A stretch of 64,000 nucleotides of DNA, from positions 124,001 to 188,000 of the forward strand of contig NZ_QZCS01000004.1 in NCBI RefSeq assembly GCF_003594915.1, written 5' to 3'. Position numbers and translations under genes: made by a program. The DNA comes from Enterobacter chuandaensis. GTDB lineage: Bacteria > Pseudomonadota > Gammaproteobacteria > Enterobacterales > Enterobacteriaceae. Under the pieces are notes generated by a model, which was not told the DNA's origin, did not search any database, and saw only the letters and a program-made list of their open reading frames with translations. Positions 1-8,621 of the stretch are shown here, piece after piece (within the stretch, counting starts at the first letter, position 1; the number at the start of each line of letters is the position of its first letter).

Positions 1-85
1 CCCGCATCATTTTTTGTCACAACAAACCCACCAGACTTTTGCTATAACTTCAAATGCATACTTGCAGATAACATGGAAAACTATC

Positions 86-760
86 ATGCGTACTCAAACT
101 TTTTTTAAAGTTGCAGTGCTTACTGGTTTATTGGCAGTGGCGGGCTGTTCTTCAAAAGTCGCGGCTCCCGAACAATATTCAGGCTTTTTAAAAGATTATT
201 CCGGCTTGCAGCAGACGACGTCTGCGACAGGTAAACCCACGCTGCGTTGGGTTGATCCTTCCTATAACGAAGCCAACTACGACAGCATTATCTGGACGCC
301 AATTACCTATTATCCAGCGCCAAAACCAACGACGCAGATTGGGCAGAGAACGCTTGATGAACTGTTGAATTACACCAATAACAAAATGAAAACGGCGATT
401 GGTACCCGTAAGCCGATTGTGACCACGCCAGGTAAACACAGCCTGATTTTCCGCGGTGCAATCACCGGGGTGAGTTCGCAGAAAGAAGGCCTGCAGTTCT
501 ATGAAGTGGTGCCGGTCGCGCTGGTGGTAGCAGGTACGCAGATGGCAACCGGCCATCGCACCATGGATACCCATCTCTTCTTTGAAGGCGAGCTGATCGA
601 CGCGGCCACCAATAAGCCGGTGATGAAGGTCGTTCGTAAAGGCGAAGGTAAAGAGCTGAATAACGAAAGTACGCCGATGACCTTTGCGACGCTGAAGCAG
701 GTTGTTGACGACATGGCGACGGATGCCACCATGTTTGACGTGAAGAAAACCACCAAATAA
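86..760 (+). CDS. DUF3313 family lipoprotein
   Basis: Predicted 224-residue outer-membrane lipoprotein of unknown function. The start at 86 places a lipoprotein signal at the N-terminus: charged MRTQ, a hydrophobic run, then lipobox VAGC with Cys21 as the lipidated residue and Ser at +2, which favours outer-membrane sorting. A TTG upstream at 14 would add 24 polar residues ahead of the signal, so it was rejected. The remainder resembles the DUF3313 family of enterobacterial lipoproteins. The gene stands alone and ends at an intrinsic terminator. Family call is moderate; lipoprotein call is strong. Confidence 0.8.
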   Translation: MRTQTFFKVAVLTGLLAVAGCSSKVAAPEQYSGFLKDYSGLQQTTSATGKPTLRWVDPSYNEANYDSIIWTPITYYPAPKPTTQIGQRTLDELLNYTNNKMKTAIGTRKPIVTTPGKHSLIFRGAITGVSSQKEGLQFYEVVPVALVVAGTQMATGHRTMDTHLFFEGELIDAATNKPVMKVVRKGEGKELNNESTPMTFATLKQVVDDMATDATMFDVKKTTK

Positions 761-764
761 CGTA

Positions 765-793
765 AAACGGCCTGCATCGCGCGGGCCGTTTTT
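765..793. terminator. Rho-independent terminator, probably bidirectional
   Basis: Stem AACGGCC/GGCCGTT followed by a T run on the plus strand. It is preceded by an A run that would serve the convergent DMT exporter gene on the minus strand. Confidence 0.75.
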
Positions 794-794
794 C

Positions 795-1691
795 TTATAC
801 CGTACGCAGGCGCCTGAACCAGGTTTCTGGTTTCGTAAACATCACCATATTCCCGCCCAGAATCAACAGTAAACCGACGATGCCGTTGATATGCCAGACG
901 TAGCCTTCATACACCGTTGAGATGGAGAGCGCCACCAGCGGGAAGAGCAGCGTACTGTAGGCCGCTTTCCCGGGGCCAATGCGTCCTACCAGGGTGAAGT
1001 AAGCGCCAAAGGCAATAACCGAACCAAACAGGGCCAGATAAAGCAGCGCGCCCATGTAACTCACCGTCCATTCCGGGGCAAAACTGTCGCCTCTGAAAAG
1101 CGCAATACATCCCATAACCAGCGTACCGTAAAGCATCGCCCAGGCGTTGGTGGTCATGGTTTCCAGACCTCTGCGCTGATGCCGCATGCTGATCATATTG
1201 CCCAGCGAAAAACCGTACGTGCCGAGGGCGGAAAGACCAATGCCCGTCAGCAGCGAGGCGCTCCAGCCGCTGGCCAGCAGGTCGTCCCAGAAAAGGATAA
1301 CAATCCCGATAAGACCCAACGTCGCCGCCGTCCAGAACCGCGCAGGCGGGCGCTGACCGAAGAAAATAAAGCAGTTAATGGCGTTGTAGAGCACCGCCAT
1401 GGAAAAGATCACCGATTCCAGCCCGGTGTTGATATGCGCCGCCGCGGTATAAAAACACCAGAAGTTAAAGCAGAACACGCAGCATCCCTGCAACATGCAA
1501 AACAGATGATCGCGCAGCGCCAGCTTGCGCAGTCGGCGCAGGGCGAGCAGCACAACCATCATCGTGGCGCTGGCCACGGCGAAGCGCCAGAAAATAGACA
1601 CCGGGGCCGGCACGGGGCCTTGCTGCAGGAAAATGGCAATCCAGGTGGTTCCCCAGATGATCACGACCAGTCCATATAATAATGCGTTCAT
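795..1691 (-). CDS. EamA/DMT-superfamily permease
   Basis: 298-residue inner-membrane transporter of the drug/metabolite (EamA) superfamily. It begins MNALLYGLVVIIWGTTWIAI, the typical first helix with the WGTTW signature, and shows about ten hydrophobic segments arranged as two EamA repeats. Substrate is unknown; relatives export amino acids or other metabolites. It is divergent from an AraC-family regulator 174 bp away, the usual arrangement for a regulator controlling a neighbouring exporter (inference). Confidence 0.85.
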   Translation of the reverse strand: MNALLYGLVVIIWGTTWIAIFLQQGPVPAPVSIFWRFAVASATMMVVLLALRRLRKLALRDHLFCMLQGCCVFCFNFWCFYTAAAHINTGLESVIFSMAVLYNAINCFIFFGQRPPARFWTAATLGLIGIVILFWDDLLASGWSASLLTGIGLSALGTYGFSLGNMISMRHQRRGLETMTTNAWAMLYGTLVMGCIALFRGDSFAPEWTVSYMGALLYLALFGSVIAFGAYFTLVGRIGPGKAAYSTLLFPLVALSISTVYEGYVWHINGIVGLLLILGGNMVMFTKPETWFRRLRTV

Positions 1692-1865
1692 ACCTTTTCT
1701 CTTCTTAAACCACAGAAGCCGCCAGTATGGCGCTGGGATCGGTCAGGGGCTTTCAACGGCTTGCGGTGGACTTGCAAAATCTTGCGCTTTTTTCTTTTCC
1801 GGGGGCTGGCAACGGGAGAAAACAATTCTTAGACTGACAGTTCACTCAATAACGCGCTAACGGTT

Positions 1866-2738
1866 ATGTCTCACGCTTACGATACCTTTGAAACGCTACG
1901 CCAGCAGAATGCGGTGCTCCGGGAAACGGTCGCGCTCAATTCCGGCATTCAGCTGGCGGCGTGGTACAACAAGCACGACACGATAACGGTTAAAAGCAAC
2001 CATCACACCCTCAGCCTGTACGTGGCCGACGGCTACGAGAGCTATCAAAAAACGCCGGGCGGCTGGAAGAACGGCGGGGGACCGGACCGTTTCTGTCTGA
2101 TGCCGAAAGAGAGCGAATCGACGTGGGACATCCGTGATGACCTGTCGTTTGTGCATCTCTGCTGCACCGATGAACATCTGCGCGATGTGGGGGAAAAAAT
2201 CTGGGACAAACGGCCGCTCTCGCTGACGCTGGACGAGCGCATTTTTGGCAGCGATCCGAAGATCACCGCGCTGTACCGCCAGTTTTTGCTTGGCTGTGAC
2301 TGGCAGCAGCAGGCCAATCAGCTCACCCTGAGTACAGCCTCCACGCTGCTGTTGACCCATTTACTGCAAAACTACGCCAACGTTCAGTGGAAGCTGCCTG
2401 TCGTCACCGGCGGGCTATCGCCCTTTGTGTTGCGTAACGTGCTGGCGTTTATCGAAGAGAACCTCGGGCAGCCGCTGACGCTGGCCGAACTGGCGGCGCA
2501 GGCCGCCCTCAGCGAATACCATTTTGCCCGCATGTTCCGTCAGTCGACGGGGCAGGCGCCGCATCAGTACGTCATGCAAAGGCGCATGGAAAAAGCGAAA
2601 AACCTGGTGCAGCATACCTCGATGCCACTGACGGATATCGCCCTGGCCTGCGGGTTTAACTCCGCCAGCCATTTCAGTAACCGTTTCCGCAGCGTCATGG
2701 GCATCACGCCGTCCCAGCTACGCGCGACGAGCGCGTGA
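1866..2738 (+). CDS. AraC-family transcriptional regulator
   Basis: 290-residue regulator. The N-terminal half (about 1-170) looks like a cupin-type ligand-binding domain. The C-terminal 100 residues carry two helix-turn-helix motifs of the AraC type (PLTLAELAAQAALSEYHFAR, then LTDIALACGFNSASHFSNRF). It is divergent from the DMT exporter gene, so control of that exporter is likely. Its 3' end overlaps the convergent ydcO 3' end by 21 bp. Confidence 0.88.
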   Translation: MSHAYDTFETLRQQNAVLRETVALNSGIQLAAWYNKHDTITVKSNHHTLSLYVADGYESYQKTPGGWKNGGGPDRFCLMPKESESTWDIRDDLSFVHLCCTDEHLRDVGEKIWDKRPLSLTLDERIFGSDPKITALYRQFLLGCDWQQQANQLTLSTASTLLLTHLLQNYANVQWKLPVVTGGLSPFVLRNVLAFIEENLGQPLTLAELAAQAALSEYHFARMFRQSTGQAPHQYVMQRRMEKAKNLVQHTSMPLTDIALACGFNSASHFSNRFRSVMGITPSQLRATSA

Positions 2739-3884
2739 GAACAGAGCATAGCTTACGCCGCCCAGCACCAACCCCCAGAATGCCGAGCCGATGCCCAGGA
2801 TCGTGACGCCGCTTGCGGTCATCAAAAACGTGACGATAGCCGCGTCGCGCTCCGCTTCATGATTCAGCGCCTGGTATAAACTCCCACTGATGGTACCCAG
2901 CAGCGCCAGACCCGCCAGCGTCTGGATCCAGCTGAGCGGCAGCGCAGCCATTATCCCGGTGATGGAACCGCCGAACACTCCCGCCAGCAGATAAAACCCA
3001 CCGGCCGCGATGGCCGCCAGCCAGCGTTTACCGGCATCCGGATGGGCATCCGGGCTTTGACAAATGGCGGCGGTAATCGCCGCAATGCAGATGGAAAAGA
3101 CGCCGAAAGGAGAAAGCAGCAGCGCCAGCCCGCCGGTAAAGATGATGAGCGGTGAGACCGCCACCGGGTAACCGGAGGCTTTCATCGTCGCGAACCCGGG
3201 AGCATTCTGCGAGGCCATGGTCACCAGGAAGAAGGGGACGCCGATGCTCACCAGGCTGGTGAAGGTGAACGTGGGCGCAATAAACTGAGGCATCACGAGA
3301 GAAAACGTTAGCTTATCGGTGACAACGTCACCTCCCGTCCACGCTACGATCCCCCCGACCAGCAGCGTCACCACGATGGCATAGCGCGGAGCCAGCGCTT
3401 TTGCCAGCAGCCACGCCGCAATCATGCTGCCGCACAGCAAAAAGTGTCCCTCAAGATGCGCAAACGCATGCAGGCCAAACTGTAGCAACACCCCAGCCAG
3501 CATGGCCGCAGCCAGTGAATGCGGGACAAGCTTCATCAGGCGGGCGAAAAGCCCGGTAATACCGCAGAGTAAAATGAGCGCGTTAGCAAAAATGAATACG
3601 CCGATCGTTTCGGCCAGCGTCACGCCGTGCAGGCTGGTGGCAAGCAGCGCCGCGCCGGGCGTCGACCAGGCTGTCAGCACCGGCGCTTTGTACCACCAGG
3701 AAAGCGCCAGCGTGCTGATGCCCATCCCAATCCCCAGCGCGGTCATCCAGCCCGCAATTTGCTGCGCGCTGGCGCCTGCCGCTGCAGCAGCCTGCCAGAT
3801 GATGGCGGCCGAACTGGCGTAACCGACCAGCACGGCGACAAAGCCAGCCAGGACGGCTGGCACGAGATGAGATGAAGGGCGCAT
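2718..3884 (-). CDS. ydcO: BenE-family benzoate/H+ symporter-like protein YdcO
   Basis: 388-residue polytopic membrane protein of the BenE family with about twelve hydrophobic helices. MRPSSHL at 3884 is preferred because the longer upstream reading would cover the palindromic operator region and lacks a membrane-like N-terminus; length then matches E. coli YdcO (about 390). The divergent neighbour is sutR, as in E. coli. Transport substrate is unproven; benzoate is inferred only from the family name. Confidence 0.88.
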   Translation of the reverse strand: MRPSSHLVPAVLAGFVAVLVGYASSAAIIWQAAAAAGASAQQIAGWMTALGIGMGISTLALSWWYKAPVLTAWSTPGAALLATSLHGVTLAETIGVFIFANALILLCGITGLFARLMKLVPHSLAAAMLAGVLLQFGLHAFAHLEGHFLLCGSMIAAWLLAKALAPRYAIVVTLLVGGIVAWTGGDVVTDKLTFSLVMPQFIAPTFTFTSLVSIGVPFFLVTMASQNAPGFATMKASGYPVAVSPLIIFTGGLALLLSPFGVFSICIAAITAAICQSPDAHPDAGKRWLAAIAAGGFYLLAGVFGGSITGIMAALPLSWIQTLAGLALLGTISGSLYQALNHEAERDAAIVTFLMTASGVTILGIGSAFWGLVLGGVSYALFSRARRA

Positions 3885-3896
3885 GGAAACTCCGTT

Positions 3897-3912
3897 GTGC
3901 GTTATAACGTCC
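3897..3912. promoter_or_regulatory. Palindromic operator 1 of the ydcO-sutR intergenic region
   Basis: GTGCGTTATAACGTCC with a perfect 10-bp core palindrome CGTTATAACG. It is nearly the same as a second site 32 bp away, giving consensus GTGCGYTATARCGTMC. It lies 12 bp upstream of the ydcO start. Probable SutR binding site (inference). Confidence 0.55.
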
Positions 3913-3928
3913 GCGATAAGGTAACACT

Positions 3929-3944
3929 GTGCGCTATAGCGTAC
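3929..3944. promoter_or_regulatory. Palindromic operator 2 of the ydcO-sutR intergenic region
   Basis: GTGCGCTATAGCGTAC, a 16-bp palindrome with one mismatched pair. It matches operator 1 at 13 of 16 positions, with centres 32 bp apart, about three helical turns. It lies 32 bp upstream of the sutR start codon. Confidence 0.55.
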
Positions 3945-3976
3945 AAGTGGTATGCTGATCGCCATCAGGAGGGCAC

Positions 3977-4504
3977 ATGGACATCACACTACATCTTGCA
4001 ACAACGCTGAAAACGCTGCGTCAGGCGCGCAGCTGGAGTTTGTCGAAGCTGGCGGAAGAGACGGGCGTTTCAAAAGCGATGCTTGGGCAAATCGAACGTA
4101 ATGAATCGAGCCCGACGGTATCAACGCTGTGGAAAATCGCCACCGGGCTGAACGTTCCGTTTTCTGCGTTCATCACGCCGGAGGCGGACAGGCAGGCTGT
4201 TTTTGACCCTCAGCAGCAGGCGATGGTGGTGAAACCGCTTTTTCCCTGGGATGAGACGCTCCGGTTCGATCATTTCTCCATCACGCTGGCGCCTGGTGCC
4301 CTGAGTGAGTCCACGCCGCACGAGGCGGGAGTGATTGAACATGTGGTGGTCATCAGCGGCGAGCTGGAGATGAACATTAACGGCGAGTGGCAGACGCTTT
4401 CAGCCGATTCGGGCATCCGTTTTGCCGGGGATAAACCGCACGCGTACCGCAACAGCAGCGACCGGCCGGTGCATTTTCACTCTCTGATCCATTATCCCCG
4501 CTGA
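3977..4504 (+). CDS. sutR: XRE-cupin transcriptional regulator SutR
   Basis: 175-residue regulator with an N-terminal XRE helix-turn-helix (about 8-62, including WSLSKLAEETGVSKAMLGQI) and a C-terminal cupin sensor domain (about 100-172). Size, domain order and position between ydcO and rlhA match E. coli SutR (YdcN), reported to control sulfur-utilisation genes. The start at 3977 follows an AGGAGG Shine-Dalgarno. Paired palindromes just upstream suggest autoregulation and control of ydcO. Confidence 0.88.
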   Translation: MDITLHLATTLKTLRQARSWSLSKLAEETGVSKAMLGQIERNESSPTVSTLWKIATGLNVPFSAFITPEADRQAVFDPQQQAMVVKPLFPWDETLRFDHFSITLAPGALSESTPHEAGVIEHVVVISGELEMNINGEWQTLSADSGIRFAGDKPHAYRNSSDRPVHFHSLIHYPR

Positions 4505-4584
4505 CGCTACGCAAAACTGTTTCGCTGGCGCAGACTTCTGACTACAATAGCCGCCATTTTGACCATAACGGATAACGACGAAGT

Positions 4585-6549
4585 ATGCGCCTGCAATCCC
4601 ATCATCTTGAACTTTTAAGCCCGGCCCGCGACGCCGCCATTGCCCGTGAAGCGATCCTTCATGGTGCTGACGCCGTCTACATCGGCGGCCCTGGCTTCGG
4701 TGCCCGCCATAACGCCAGCAACAGCCTGCGCGATATTGCCGAGCTGGTGCCGTTCGCCCACCGTTTTGGGGCGAAAGTGTTCGTAACCCTGAACACCATT
4801 CTTCATGATGATGAGCTGGAACCTGCGCAGCGTCTGATTACCGATCTCTACCAGACCGGCGTCGATGCCCTGATTGTTCAGGACATGGGCGTTCTGGCGC
4901 TGGATATTCCACCTGTCGAGCTCCATGCCAGCACCCAGTGCGATATTCGCACGGTTGAGAAGGCGAAGTTTCTTTCCGATGTGGGCTTTTCGCAGATCGT
5001 TCTGGCGCGCGAGCTGAACCTCAATCAGATCCGCGATATTCACCAGGCCACCGACGCGACGATTGAATTCTTTATCCACGGCGCGCTGTGCGTGGCCTAT
5101 TCCGGTCAGTGCAACATTTCCCACGCCCAGACGGGGCGCAGCGCCAACCGCGGCGACTGCTCGCAGGCCTGCCGTCTGCCGTATACCCTGAAAGACGATC
5201 AGGGCCGCGTGGTGGCGTTTGAGAAACACCTGCTCTCCATGAAGGATAACGATCAGACCGCCAACCTGGGCGCGCTGATTGATGCAGGCGTGCGTTCCTT
5301 CAAAATTGAAGGGCGCTACAAAGACATGAGCTACGTGAAGAACATCACCGCGCACTATCGCCAGATGCTGGATGCCATCATCGACGATCGCGGAGACCTG
5401 GCGCGCGCCTCGGCTGGTCGTACCGAGCATTTCTTTATTCCGTCGACGGACAAGACCTTCCACCGCGGCAGCACGGACTATTTCGTGAATGCCCGTAAAG
5501 GGGATATCGGCGCGTTTGATTCACCGAAGTTTATCGGTTTACCGGTCGGCGAAGTGCTTAAAGTGGCGAAAGATCATCTGGACGTCGAAGTGACGGAGCC
5601 GCTGGCAAACGGTGATGGCCTGAACGTGATGATCAAGCGTGAAGTGGTGGGTTTCCGCGCTAACACTGTCGAAAAAACCGGCGAGAACCGCTACCGCGTA
5701 TGGCCGAATGAAATGCCTGCCGATCTCTACAAAGCGCGACCAAACGCGCCGCTCAACCGTAACCTGGATCACAACTGGCAGCAGGCATTGCTGAAAACCT
5801 CCAGCGAGCGTCGCATCGCGGTGGACATTGAGCTGGGCGGCTGGGAAGAGCAGCTGATCCTGACCATGACCTGTGAAGACGGTATCAGCGTAACGCATAC
5901 GCTCGATGGCCAGTTCGAGGTGGCAAATAACGCGGAAAAAGCGCTTAACAGCCTCAAGGACGGCGTGGCGAAGCTGGGTCAGACGATTTACTACGCGCGC
6001 GCTATCGAGGTTAATCTGCCGGACGCGCTGTTCGTGCCGAACAGCCTGCTTAACCAGTTCCGCCGTGAAACGGCAGAGATGCTGGATGCCGCACGCCTGG
6101 CGCACTATCCGCGCGGCAGCCGTAAGGCCGAATCTGTTCCTGCACCCGTGTACCCGGACACCCATTTATCCTTCCTGGCGAACGTTTACAACCATAAAGC
6201 GCGTGAATTCTACCATCGCCATGGCGTGCAGCTGATCGACGCGGCCTATGAAGCGCATGAAGAGAAGGGCGATGTGCCGGTAATGATCACCAAGCACTGC
6301 CTGCGCTTTGCTTTTAACCTGTGCCCGAAACAGGCGAAAGGGAATATCAAAAGCTGGAAGGCAACCCCCATGCAGCTGGTCAACGGTGACGAAGTCCTGA
6401 CTCTGAAGTTTGACTGTCGTCCTTGCGAAATGCATGTTATCGGCAAGATGAAGAACCACATTTTCAAAATGCCACCGCCGGGCAGCATCGTTGCGTCCGT
6501 GAGCCCGGACGATCTGATGAAAACCCTTCCGAAACGTAAGGGCAGTTAA
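4585..6549 (+). CDS. rlhA: 23S rRNA 5-hydroxycytidine C2501 synthase RlhA
   Basis: 654-residue member of the U32 (peptidase-like) family. The E. coli homologue (YdcP) hydroxylates C2501 of 23S rRNA in a prephenate- and iron-linked process. Cysteines expected to bind an iron-sulfur cluster are visible at 169, 176, 192 and 196 (GALC, SGQC, DCSQAC). Full length, cytoplasmic, with no signal peptide. It lies 80 bp after sutR as in E. coli, and its stop codon abuts the stop of convergent yncJ with no gap. Confidence 0.93.
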   Translation: MRLQSHHLELLSPARDAAIAREAILHGADAVYIGGPGFGARHNASNSLRDIAELVPFAHRFGAKVFVTLNTILHDDELEPAQRLITDLYQTGVDALIVQDMGVLALDIPPVELHASTQCDIRTVEKAKFLSDVGFSQIVLARELNLNQIRDIHQATDATIEFFIHGALCVAYSGQCNISHAQTGRSANRGDCSQACRLPYTLKDDQGRVVAFEKHLLSMKDNDQTANLGALIDAGVRSFKIEGRYKDMSYVKNITAHYRQMLDAIIDDRGDLARASAGRTEHFFIPSTDKTFHRGSTDYFVNARKGDIGAFDSPKFIGLPVGEVLKVAKDHLDVEVTEPLANGDGLNVMIKREVVGFRANTVEKTGENRYRVWPNEMPADLYKARPNAPLNRNLDHNWQQALLKTSSERRIAVDIELGGWEEQLILTMTCEDGISVTHTLDGQFEVANNAEKALNSLKDGVAKLGQTIYYARAIEVNLPDALFVPNSLLNQFRRETAEMLDAARLAHYPRGSRKAESVPAPVYPDTHLSFLANVYNHKAREFYHRHGVQLIDAAYEAHEEKGDVPVMITKHCLRFAFNLCPKQAKGNIKSWKATPMQLVNGDEVLTLKFDCRPCEMHVIGKMKNHIFKMPPPGSIVASVSPDDLMKTLPKRKGS

Positions 6550-6780
6550 TTACCTTACGTGGGTGTCCGGTTTGCGCGATTTCTGCCACAGGTGGTGTTC
6601 GCGCAAACCCTCCGCTGACTCTTCTGCCGCGCTGCGTAGCTCGTCGCTGTCGGCCTCATGCCGCAGCTGATGCTCCACATTCTTTACCCAAATATATTCA
6701 TGGCCTTTGTGCCCGGCCATCAGCTGGCCTGAAAATAGCGCACAAATAAGCATAATAAGAGATAACCCTTTTTTAAACAT
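6550..6780 (-). CDS. yncJ: YncJ, small DUF2554 exported protein
   Basis: 76-residue protein with a cleavable signal peptide (MFKKGLSLIMLICALFSG..LMA, cleavage near residue 22) and a short charged mature part rich in His, Glu and Arg. Sequence and position next to rlhA match E. coli YncJ. Function is unknown. Confidence 0.85.
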   Translation of the reverse strand: MFKKGLSLIMLICALFSGQLMAGHKGHEYIWVKNVEHQLRHEADSDELRSAAEESAEGLREHHLWQKSRKPDTHVR

Positions 6781-6897
6781 GGATTCACCGCTGAATGATA
6801 TCGCGGAATAATCATGCCGATTATTTCTTCTTGTTATTATTCAATAATTCAAATTAGCGCAAAGAAAGTGTCAAATAATGTGCGTCTGGATTTTTTC

Positions 6898-6913
6898 TTA
6901 GGAAATATCCTAA
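6898..6913. promoter_or_regulatory. Palindrome TTAGGA-AATA-TCCTAA
   Basis: Perfect 6-bp arms around a 4-bp centre, between yncJ and the exported-protein gene at 7023. It is related to a second palindrome at 6969-6982 with the same AGGA/TCCT arms. Could be an operator for an envelope-stress type regulator. Confidence 0.4.
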
Positions 6914-6968
6914 ATATGAATCGAGCTGTGTAAACTACCTGTTCTGGTACGCAAACAGACGTTTACTT

Positions 6969-6988
6969 TAAGGATAATCCTATATAAT
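6969..6988 (+). promoter_or_regulatory. RcsAB-like box and adjoining -10 element
   Basis: TAAGGATAATCCTA (6969-6982) matches the remembered RcsAB consensus TAAGAATATTCCTA at 12 of 14 positions. It is followed directly by a perfect TATAAT (6983-6988) facing the gene at 7023. No good -35 is visible. The box lies in the spacer position, so activation or repression cannot be decided. Confidence 0.4.
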
Positions 6989-7022
6989 AGAGATTCTCTG
7001 GCTAAGGAATGAGTCTTAATAA

Positions 7023-7385
7023 ATGAAAAAAATAATCGCACTTGCGCTCCTCGTGGCGGCCGTTGGAGCAACGGCTGGGGTTCGCTATATGGGTAATGAT
7101 GAACCAGAATATATTCAGTCCGCGAAAGTCCGCGTTGGTTCCTATTTAACCAGCGACTATGGACGCGTAGCCTGTAATAGCAAAAAAGTAAACGAACAAC
7201 GCTGGGAATTAGACTGCACGCATCAGGCAGGGGGGAAAACATTCCAGTTTGCGGTGTATCCCTCTGAAAAAGCACCTTATGGTGTTTCGCGACCATTTTA
7301 TCTCGAAGCCCTGAATGATGATGCAAAACAGAGCGCTCAGCAGGGCCTGATGCGCTATTTACAGATCAATACCCGGGCGAGTTAA
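7023..7385 (+). CDS. Small exported or membrane-anchored protein of unknown function
   Basis: 120 residues. The N-terminus (MKKIIALALLVAAVGATAGV) is a signal peptide or membrane anchor. The mature part contains two cysteines (VACNSK and LDCTHQ), which could form a disulfide in the periplasm. I do not recognise the family. The leader carries a clear TATAAT and an Rcs-box-like palindrome. A strong terminator about 120 bp downstream closes the transcription unit. Confidence 0.65.
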   Translation: MKKIIALALLVAAVGATAGVRYMGNDEPEYIQSAKVRVGSYLTSDYGRVACNSKKVNEQRWELDCTHQAGGKTFQFAVYPSEKAPYGVSRPFYLEALNDDAKQSAQQGLMRYLQINTRAS

Positions 7386-7419
7386 TAAGTCTGTTGAGCT
7401 TTCGTTAAGATAATCAGTG

Positions 7420-7528
7420 TTAGTTTGTAGGGGATCCGCTGCCCGACCATGGAGCGTCGGGGACGTAGAGACCAAAATACAAATCTATCCATGCAAGCAT
7501 TTACCGCCAGATAATGGCGGTTTTTTTT
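7420..7528 (+). ncRNA. Candidate small RNA or structured 3' UTR
   Basis: No reading frame of note. It contains a hairpin CCCGAC/GTCGGG (7442-7461), a roughly 40-nt unstructured A-rich linker, and a strong intrinsic terminator hairpin with eight T residues. This layout is typical of Hfq-dependent sRNAs. The promoter is weak: TTGAGC at 7394 with GTGTTA 17 bp later. It could instead be the processed 3' UTR of the gene at 7023. Confidence 0.35.
7503..7528 (+). terminator. Strong Rho-independent terminator
   Basis: ACCGCCA-gataa-TGGCGGT stem followed by eight T residues on the plus strand. The minus strand lacks a U run, so it does not serve ftrA. Confidence 0.85.
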
Positions 7529-7540
7529 GCCTTTTTTCCG

Positions 7541-8527
7541 CTAGCGGGCCGTCTCAGAACGAGAAAACTGTTTACGATACTGAGCCGGAGAAAGCGCGAA
7601 CTGCTGACGAAAATGATGGCGCAGCGTCGACGCCTGGCCAAACCCGGTCTGCTCGGCGATGCTGTCGATGCTTAAACGGCTGCTTTCCAGATAATCTTTT
7701 GCTCTTAGCAGGCGCTCATTGAGCAGCCAGCGTGCGGGCGTCGTGCCCGTTGCCGCCTCGAAGCGGCGCAGGAAGGTGCGCTGGCTCATGCCGACCCGAC
7801 GCGCCAGGGAGTCGACGCTGTGCGGCTCGACAAGGTGCGTGTGCAGAAAATCAAACAGCTGGCCCAAACGCTGGCTTTCACGCAGCTGCGCTACCGGGCG
7901 GCTCAGCTGTTGCGGCTGTGAACCGTCCCGGTGAGGGGGGATGACCAGCCTGCGCGCCACGCTGTTGGCGGTCTCCATGCCATAATCCCGACGCACAACG
8001 TGCAGACAGAGATCGATTCCCGCCGCGCTGCCTGCGGACGTCAGGATGTCACCCTCGTCCTGGTAGAGCACGTCCTCAACCACATGGATTTCGGGATAAT
8101 GCGTTTTCAGCGCCTCGATGTAGCGCCAGTGGGTTGTCGCTTTACGGCCGTTCAGCAGCCCCGTAGCGGCCAGTACGAACACGCCCGAGCAGATGGACAG
8201 CAGCTGACATCCTCGCGCGCTGGCCTGGCGCAGCGCCTCGCAGAGCGCCGGAGGAACCGGTGAGTCCAGCCCCCGCCAGCCGGGAACCACGATCAGATCC
8301 GCCGATTCAAGCAGGCTTAAATCGCCATCGGTAACGATGCGGATCCCACCGGTCGCCCGCAGTTCTCCGCTATCCACGCTCGCCACTGCAAAACGATACC
8401 AGTTGTCGCCCAGTTCCGGGCGCGGCAGGCCAAAAATCTCAACCGCCACGCCAAACTCAAAGGTACATAGCCCGTCATAGGCAAGCACGACGACGCCAGG
8501 GCGGGCAATTTGTCTTAAGTTTGTCAT
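7541..8527 (-). CDS. ftrA: GlxA-type transcriptional regulator FtrA
   Basis: 328 residues: an N-terminal DJ-1/PfpI-like domain (about 10-190, with the nucleophile-elbow-like SICSGVFVLAATGLL) and a C-terminal AraC-type double helix-turn-helix (about 215-315). MTNLRQ at 8527 is chosen over a longer start 33 bp upstream because it matches the usual FtrA length. It is divergent from a rhodanese gene 94 bp away; the pair recurs in enterobacteria, so that gene is the likely target. Confidence 0.82.
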   Translation of the reverse strand: MTNLRQIARPGVVVLAYDGLCTFEFGVAVEIFGLPRPELGDNWYRFAVASVDSGELRATGGIRIVTDGDLSLLESADLIVVPGWRGLDSPVPPALCEALRQASARGCQLLSICSGVFVLAATGLLNGRKATTHWRYIEALKTHYPEIHVVEDVLYQDEGDILTSAGSAAGIDLCLHVVRRDYGMETANSVARRLVIPPHRDGSQPQQLSRPVAQLRESQRLGQLFDFLHTHLVEPHSVDSLARRVGMSQRTFLRRFEAATGTTPARWLLNERLLRAKDYLESSRLSIDSIAEQTGFGQASTLRHHFRQQFALSPAQYRKQFSRSETAR

Positions 8528-8621
8528 CTTTTTGCTGTTTTCTGGCATAAGCGAACGCATTCACGGGCCGAATTTGTGGATAGAGTAGTGTTAACACAAA
8601 CGCCAAAGATGAGGAAGGATC

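Noticed and set aside
14..85. Upstream TTG start for the DUF3313 lipoprotein
   Set aside because: It would put 24 polar residues before the lipoprotein signal and prevent normal export.
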